Assembly: GCA_046760705.1 (NCBI GenBank)
Contig: JBHIER010000051.1
Location: forward strand, 1-12,048
Direction: 5' to 3'
DNA: 12,048 nucleotides
DNA from: JBHIER01 sp046760705 [NCBI: bacterium]
GTDB taxonomy: Bacteria; JBHIER01; G020348925
Made by a program: the position numbers and the translations under genes
Part shown: piece after piece, positions 7,565-12,048 of the stretch
How positions within the stretch are numbered: position 1 is the first letter of the stretch
How the letters are laid out: every line of letters begins with the position of its first letter
The notes under the pieces: model-generated
Database searches by the model: none
Told to the model about the DNA's origin: nothing
The model's input: the letters and a program-made list of their open reading frames with translations, nothing else

Positions 7565-7594
7565 AGTAAAAGGCAACAGAAATCTGGCTGTCAA
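7565..7594 (-). promoter_or_regulatory. Candidate promoter for the DUF1844-protease operon
   Basis: On the minus strand a perfect TTGACA (7589-7594) is followed after 18 bp by TTTACT (7565-7570, 4 of 6 to TATAAT). The DUF1844 start codon is about 84 bp downstream. The region between is AT-richer than its surroundings. The prediction is from consensus alone. Confidence 0.5.
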
Positions 7595-7652
7595 CCCCTT
7601 GTCCCCCTGGTCTGGGTCAGCGGGGGGCTGTTCGTAGTAAGCTACGCAACAC

Positions 7653-7671
7653 AAAGGGGCCTGATCCCTTT
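7653..7671 (-). terminator. Candidate terminator hairpin after the MFS gene
   Basis: AAAGGG (7653-7658) pairs with CCCTTT (7666-7671) around a 7-nt loop, starting 4 bp after the transporter stop codon on the minus strand. The T-run after the stem is short on that strand (TTT then GTG). The longer T-run faces the plus strand. Its efficiency is therefore doubtful, but the position between two transcription units fits. Confidence 0.35.
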
Positions 7672-7675
7672 TTTC

Positions 7676-8905
7676 TCACCCCCCTGTCCCTCGGCAAGGA
7701 TCTGGGACTCGCTGCAGCAACGCCAGGCCGACGAGGAAAAACAGGGCGACCGACAGGATCGCCGCCCGCTGCTCACCACCGAGCCCATGCGAGACTCCGC
7801 CGAAGACGAGCGGGCCGACTACTGAAGAAGACTTGCCGCAGAAGGCGTAGAAACCGAACATCTCGGCCTCTTTTCCCTCAGGTATGAGGGCTGCCATGAG
7901 GGCGCGGCTGGCCGCCTGCACAGCACCAAGCCCGACGCCTGCCAACACCGCGATCATAAAGAAGACGGTTTTGGAATCGACGAAATAGGCAATGAAGGCG
8001 ACCGTGGTCCAAAGGACCAGCGTCAGCGAAATTACTCTCTTCGGTCCCCAAAGATCGGTCGGCTTGGCCAGGGCAAACGCACCTACCATGGCTGACATCT
8101 GAACCACAAGAAACAGGTAAATGAGCTCCTGGTTGCTAAAGCCCAGCGTTGTAGCTGCGAAAATTGCTGCAAAGTAGATGGTGGTGTTTACACCGTCAAT
8201 ATACATGAAGAACGCGAGCAAGAAGCGGCGGATGTCGCGAAGTCTCACAACATCACCCACTAAACGTTTGAATCCGGTGACCGCTTCGACAGCGGCCTGC
8301 ACGACGGTCCGGTCCCCGCGTCCATCCGCCGGAAGACCGAAGAATGTGGGCAGGGAAAAGAGTGCGAAGAACCCGGCCACAGCCAGCCAGGTGAGATCGA
8401 ATCGCTCACGCGCTACCAGGGGCAGGGCGATGAGCAGACCGACAGCCGAGCCGGCATAGCCCACACCGAAACCGACCCCTGAAACAAAACCCTGCCGCTC
8501 GGGCGGTGCTATGTTAGGCAGATACGCATTGTAAAAGACCAGCGCCCCCTCAAACCCTATGTTGGCCAGCACGGCCAGGGCAAAGGCCCAGAGGATCATC
8601 CCGGGCTGGATGGTGGTGAAAAGGCCTACGCACACGACGCATAGGTAGGTATAAAAAAGGAGCATCCTTTTCCTCATACCCGCGCCATCGGCAACCGAGC
8701 CCAGCAGTGGCGACGAAAGGGCCACGAAGAGCATCGATCCCGAGATAACCCGCCCCCACCACAAGTCGCCGAGCCCTGTTTCGTTGCCGACAATCCTCGT
8801 GGTAAAATAGACACCAAAGATTGTTGCCGTGATCACTGCCGGATAGACGGAGTTGGCAAAATCGTAGAGGGCCCAAACGTATATGGTTCGTTCTTTCGAA
8901 GTCAT
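7676..8905 (-). CDS. MFS transporter, UMF1/Atg22-like family, 409 aa
   Basis: This is a polytopic membrane protein of about twelve hydrophobic segments. Motifs typical of the UMF1/Atg22-like branch of the major facilitator superfamily are visible: WALYDFANS at 11-19, an MFS loop motif GSVADGAGMRKR at 69-80, FYNAYLPNIAP at 124-134 and SGVGFGVGYAGS at 142-153. A later GKSSSVVGPLVFG stretch near the C-terminus is also characteristic. Length fits the family. The substrate cannot be told from sequence; yeast Atg22 exports amino acids from the vacuole, but bacterial members are poorly characterised. I prefer ATG 8905. A GTG at 8914 adds three residues, and neither has a clear ribosome site. It begins about 55 bp after the Fe-S oxidoreductase stop and might be co-transcribed, though no functional link is evident. 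Confidence 0.88.
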   Translation of the reverse strand: MTSKERTIYVWALYDFANSVYPAVITATIFGVYFTTRIVGNETGLGDLWWGRVISGSMLFVALSSPLLGSVADGAGMRKRMLLFYTYLCVVCVGLFTTIQPGMILWAFALAVLANIGFEGALVFYNAYLPNIAPPERQGFVSGVGFGVGYAGSAVGLLIALPLVARERFDLTWLAVAGFFALFSLPTFFGLPADGRGDRTVVQAAVEAVTGFKRLVGDVVRLRDIRRFLLAFFMYIDGVNTTIYFAAIFAATTLGFSNQELIYLFLVVQMSAMVGAFALAKPTDLWGPKRVISLTLVLWTTVAFIAYFVDSKTVFFMIAVLAGVGLGAVQAASRALMAALIPEGKEAEMFGFYAFCGKSSSVVGPLVFGGVSHGLGGEQRAAILSVALFFLVGLALLQRVPDPCRGTGG

Positions 8906-8957
8906 GGTTTGCACAGGCAGGCAACTGCTGTCCCAGCTTAAGGGCCTAGTGTTTGTG

Positions 8958-8975
8958 CGCGCTATTCCAAGCGCG
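8958..8975. repeat. GC-rich hairpin overlapping the Fe-S oxidoreductase stop codon
   Basis: CGCGCT (8958-8963) and AGCGCG (8970-8975) form a perfect 6-bp stem with loop ATTCCA. The TAG stop (8962-8964) lies within it. The stem is identical to that at 5285-5302, and the loop is close to the reverse complement of that one. No T-tract follows. It is probably a member of a small dispersed palindrome family. Confidence 0.5.
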
Positions 8976-10995
8976 GCTCCAGCTCAATCGCCTGAGCAAC
9001 AAGCTCTAAGAGATCTTTGGCCGCGAGGGTCTCCTCCCCATTTTTGGCTTTGATGCCGTCCTCAAACATGGTCAGACAGTAGGGACAGGCTGTGCCAATC
9101 ACATCAGGTTCTTTCCTGAGAATCTCCTCGGTGCGGATCTCGTTGATCCGCTGACCGATGGTCTCCTCCATCCACATCCGCCCTCCACCTGCGCCGCAGC
9201 AGAAGCTGTCGGATCTGCACCGCTCCAGTTCCACCCTTTTCAATCCAGGTATAGCGCTCAATATTCTCCTCGGGGCCTCATAGATGTCATTGTAACGACC
9301 CAGGTAACAGGAATCGTGGTAGGCGACGGTCCTCTCCATCTTCTTGACCAGAGGGAGCCGATTCCCTGCCATCAGATCGGTCAGAAACTCCGTATGATGA
9401 GTGACGCTAAAATGGCCGTCGAATTGGGGGTATTCGTTCTTAAACGTATTGTAACAGTGGGGGCAGAGGGTAACGATCTTTCGAACCTCGTACTTTTTCA
9501 TAATTTCGATATTCTCTGAGGCCATCGTTTGAAAGAGATACTCATTTCCGATGCGCCGGGCGGAGTCGCCGCAGCACTTCTCCTTCGCTCCGAGAATGGA
9601 GAAGTTGACACCGGCGGCTTTGAGGATTTTCACAAAAGAGCGCGCCACCTGCTTATTCCTGTCGTCAAAGGATCCGGCACATCCGACGTAGAAGAGAAGG
9701 TCCACCTCTTGCCCTTCTGAAAGCGTCTTCACTTCCAGTCCTTCTGTCCAATCGGCCCGGGCGGCCCATCCAATTCCCCAGGGGTTGGAGTTTGTCTCCA
9801 TGTTCTTGAAGGTGGCCACCACCTCCTGCGGAAACCGGCTCTCCATGAGCACCAGATTGCGGCGCATGTCGACGATCTTATCAATATGCTCGACAAAGAC
9901 CGGGCAGTGTTCCATGCAGGCCCGGCAGGTGGTGCAGGCCCACAGCTCATCCTCGGAGACGGCCGGGCCGATGAGTCTCGGCTCCGATCCCGGGCCACCC
10001 CTCTGATCGCCAGTCTGGTGCAACAGTTGTGGCCCTTTCCGATTCAGATATATCTTCAGATCTTTGATCATCTTCTTCGGTGAGAGAGGTTTTTGGCTGA
10101 GGTAGGCCGGACACCAATCCTGACACCGACCGCACTGCATGCAGGCGTCGAGGTCGAAGAGCCCTTTCCAAGTGAACTCATTCACCTCAGCCACCCCATA
10201 GGTCTCGGCCGTCTCGATGTCGATAGGGACCAACTGACCTTTCGGCTTCAAAGATCTGAGAAAGGTGTTGGCCGGAGAAGTGAACACGTGCAGTATTTTG
10301 GAATGGGGGATGTAGGCAACCAATCCCAGGGCCAGAAGGAGATGGATCCACCACATGAGCGAGTGAAGAGAGAGCAGCGAGCTTGGTTCCAGACCGAGGA
10401 AGAGCTTCGAAAGAAGAGACCCCGCCGGGGACCAGGCTGCCCAGGCCGGCCTGGTAGCCGCCAACCGAAACCCCTCCACAAAAAAACCGGTGGTCAGAAC
10501 AGAGAAGAGAAGCAGAAGGAGGACTCCACTGTCGGCCGTATTGTCCAGTCGATCTGGTCTCAACAGATACCTGCGAATGGCCGCCAGCAGCACTCCCATT
10601 ATGGCCAGAAGGCCAGCCAGATCGAGGATCAGAGAGAAGATGAGATAAAAGGTGGAACGTAAGAAGGTGACAGAGAAGAGGGGATCGAGCAGATCCTCCT
10701 GAAAAAAGATGAGCCCGGTGCCGACGAACAGAAGGACGAACCCGACAGAAATGGACAGATGGAACGCACCCGCATAGGGTTCCTGGAGAAGACGGAGTTG
10801 GGCCAATCCATATTTAAGAAACGATGCGCTCCTCTGAGCGATGGCATCCCATCTGATCTCCTCTCGGCCCAATCTCCAGAGCCGATAGCGCCGGTACACT
10901 CCGTAAGCGAAAGTTGCCACAGCGGCGGCCGCCAGAAGGTACATGAGGAGAGAACCTCTAATATTCCAAAATATCTCCCGCGTCGGAACCACCAT
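8962..10995 (-). CDS. Membrane (Fe-S)-binding oxidoreductase, likely ETF:menaquinone oxidoreductase (EMO type), 677 aa
   Basis: The N-terminal part is a NarI-like membrane domain with about five hydrophobic helices (near 15-33, 78-98, 115-140, 157-177, 207-229) and His residues at 79, 211, 218, 231 and 236 that could ligate heme b. Next come two 4Fe-4S motifs: Cys285/288/291/295 (CMQCGRCQDWCP) and Cys354/357/360/364 (CTTCRACMEHCP). The C-terminal half has two CCG domains of the HdrD/GlpC type, with Cys439, CC474-475, CPHC 511-514, then Cys563, CC599-600 and CPYC 637-640. All cluster ligands are present. This architecture next to etfA matches proteins that pass electrons from EtfAB to menaquinone in anaerobes such as Geobacter and Syntrophomonas. 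ATG 10995 has GAGGAGG just upstream; a GTG at 11010 has no ribosome site. Pathway direction (fatty or aromatic acid oxidation versus reduction) is inferred. Confidence 0.9.
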   Translation of the reverse strand: MVVPTREIFWNIRGSLLMYLLAAAAVATFAYGVYRRYRLWRLGREEIRWDAIAQRSASFLKYGLAQLRLLQEPYAGAFHLSISVGFVLLFVGTGLIFFQEDLLDPLFSVTFLRSTFYLIFSLILDLAGLLAIMGVLLAAIRRYLLRPDRLDNTADSGVLLLLLFSVLTTGFFVEGFRLAATRPAWAAWSPAGSLLSKLFLGLEPSSLLSLHSLMWWIHLLLALGLVAYIPHSKILHVFTSPANTFLRSLKPKGQLVPIDIETAETYGVAEVNEFTWKGLFDLDACMQCGRCQDWCPAYLSQKPLSPKKMIKDLKIYLNRKGPQLLHQTGDQRGGPGSEPRLIGPAVSEDELWACTTCRACMEHCPVFVEHIDKIVDMRRNLVLMESRFPQEVVATFKNMETNSNPWGIGWAARADWTEGLEVKTLSEGQEVDLLFYVGCAGSFDDRNKQVARSFVKILKAAGVNFSILGAKEKCCGDSARRIGNEYLFQTMASENIEIMKKYEVRKIVTLCPHCYNTFKNEYPQFDGHFSVTHHTEFLTDLMAGNRLPLVKKMERTVAYHDSCYLGRYNDIYEAPRRILSAIPGLKRVELERCRSDSFCCGAGGGRMWMEETIGQRINEIRTEEILRKEPDVIGTACPYCLTMFEDGIKAKNGEETLAAKDLLELVAQAIELEPRLE

Positions 10996-11053
10996 TCCTC
11001 CTCTGTGCACAGGGTGGGAAGATCATCGGTCTGGCCACACCTTTTATCTGTCA

Positions 11054-12040
11054 TCATGCTACCTGAAGTCGTTTCATCTCTTCTGTGAGAGCAGGCACCA
11101 CTTCAAAGAGGTCGCCCACGATGCCGTAAGTGGCCACTTTAAAGATGGGGGCATCCGGGTTTTTGTTCACAGCGACGATACATTTGGACGAGGACATTCC
11201 GGCCAAATGTTGTATGGCCCCTGAGATGCCGCAGGCGATGTACAAACTTGGAGAGACCGTCTTGCCTGTCTGTCCCACCTGATCGGGGTGAGGTCGCCAG
11301 CCCGCATCGACGGCCGAGCGGGAGGCACCGACAGCAGCTCCCAGGGTATTGGCCAGTTCCTCGATGACTCTAAAGTTTTCGGCATTCCCCATTCCTCGGC
11401 CCCCTGAGACGATGATGTCAGCCTCGGTCAGCTCAGGCCGATCGCCGGCCGACGCTTTAAACTCGACCACCCTGGCCCGAATACGCTCGGCCCCAGTCTT
11501 GACGTCAAGCTGTTCAGCCCCAATCTCTTTGGGGTCTGGGATGGTCTCGGCGGTAAAGACTTTCGGACGCAGTGTGGCCATCTGGGGGTCGCTCTTTATG
11601 ACTGTTTTGATGAGGACCTTGCCCGCATACACAGGTCGTGTGGCCAACAATCGACCATCGACAATATCCAAAGCGGTACATTCGGTGGCCAGTCCGGTCT
11701 CCAATTGGGCCGCCACCCGTGGGGCCAGATCCTTCCCCATAGCAGAGGCCGGCATGAGAACTATAGATGGGCTCTTCTCTCGGATGATGTGAGAGAGAAC
11801 GTCCGCATACCCCTCGGTGGAGTAGGTGGCCAAAACATCACTGTCGGCGACAAAAGCTCTGTCGACGCCATACTCTTTCAGAGAAATGACAGCCTCCGCT
11901 ATTCCGGCACCCAAGACGGCAACACCCAAATCCGTCCCCAACCGGTTGGCCAACCGTCTGCCTTCGGTTACTGCTTCAAAGGTCGGTCCACGAAAAGTTC
12001 CGCCTCTCTGCTCAGCGAATACGAGAATACCGCTCGCCAT
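11054..12040 (-). CDS. etfA: Electron transfer flavoprotein, alpha subunit, 328 aa
   Basis: EtfA binds FAD and, with EtfB, shuttles electrons between acyl-CoA or related dehydrogenases and the respiratory chain. The N-terminal alpha/beta domain (about 1-190) begins [11 protein letters not shown]. The C-terminal FAD-binding domain shows GRGMG at 214-218, [11 protein letters not shown] at 238-248, [11 protein letters not shown] at 254-264, GISGAIQH at 271-278 and NKNPDAPIF at 292-300. Length and motifs are normal for an intact protein. ATG 12040 has AGGGA three nt upstream, close to the window edge. The Fe-S oxidoreductase starts 58 bp downstream, so the two are probably one transcript. etfB is expected just upstream, outside the window. 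Nothing in the visible sequence suggests an electron-bifurcating variant, but that cannot be settled from this subunit alone. Confidence 0.96.
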   Translation of the reverse strand: MASGILVFAEQRGGTFRGPTFEAVTEGRRLANRLGTDLGVAVLGAGIAEAVISLKEYGVDRAFVADSDVLATYSTEGYADVLSHIIREKSPSIVLMPASAMGKDLAPRVAAQLETGLATECTALDIVDGRLLATRPVYAGKVLIKTVIKSDPQMATLRPKVFTAETIPDPKEIGAEQLDVKTGAERIRARVVEFKASAGDRPELTEADIIVSGGRGMGNAENFRVIEELANTLGAAVGASRSAVDAGWRPHPDQVGQTGKTVSPSLYIACGISGAIQHLAGMSSSKCIVAVNKNPDAPIFKVATYGIVGDLFEVVPALTEEMKRLQVA

Positions 12041-12048
12041 CCGTCCCT

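Noticed and set aside
10093-10662. Plus-strand open frame of 189 codons opposite the Fe-S oxidoreductase
   Set aside because: It lies antisense to the membrane and cluster-binding regions of a clear gene, has a low-complexity charged composition and no family resemblance.

Overview
The window looks like a piece of the chromosome of an uncultivated, probably anaerobic bacterium. The clues are an ETF alpha subunit beside a membrane Fe-S oxidoreductase of the ETF:menaquinone oxidoreductase type, a large secreted SBBP-repeat protein with a C-terminal dockerin, and a DUF1844 protein next to a C-terminal processing protease. This mix is familiar from Desulfobacterota and from candidate phyla of the FCB/KSB1/Zixibacteria kind. 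The sequence alone does not settle the lineage. Every gene I support lies on the minus strand, so the biological order runs from high to low coordinates.

Right part (12040 to 8962): etfA, then a 677-aa membrane-anchored (Fe-S) oxidoreductase with five predicted membrane helices, two 4Fe-4S clusters and two CCG domains. Together they suggest electron flow from acyl-CoA (or similar) dehydrogenases through EtfAB into the quinone pool. etfB probably lies just beyond the window edge. A UMF1/Atg22-type MFS transporter follows (8905 to 7676), with a candidate terminator hairpin after it.

Middle (7594 to 5332): a candidate sigma70-type promoter, a DUF1844 protein with a charged tail, and a complete S41 C-terminal processing protease (Ser297/Asp308/Lys322). 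These two genes form a likely operon. The protease gene ends in a pair of short repeats with a GC-rich hairpin. An almost identical stem sits on the stop codon of the Fe-S oxidoreductase gene.

Left part (5272 to 1): a degraded, repeat-rich accessory region. A 1010-aa SBBP-repeat/dockerin secreted protein (5026 to 1994) is bracketed by two diverged, frameshifted copies of what looks like the C-terminal tail of a restriction-modification enzyme. Next comes a Fic-family pseudogene that has lost its catalytic core and is frameshifted. Last is a 323-aa orphan protein with a very basic N-terminus, driven by a good candidate promoter and bracketed by near-identical 29-bp direct repeats built of three 10-bp-phased CACAAAA heptamers. 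A third, inverted copy lies at the window start.

I see no tRNA, rRNA, CRISPR array, complete transposase or intact defence system. The most unusual feature is the repeat architecture of the left 5.3 kb.
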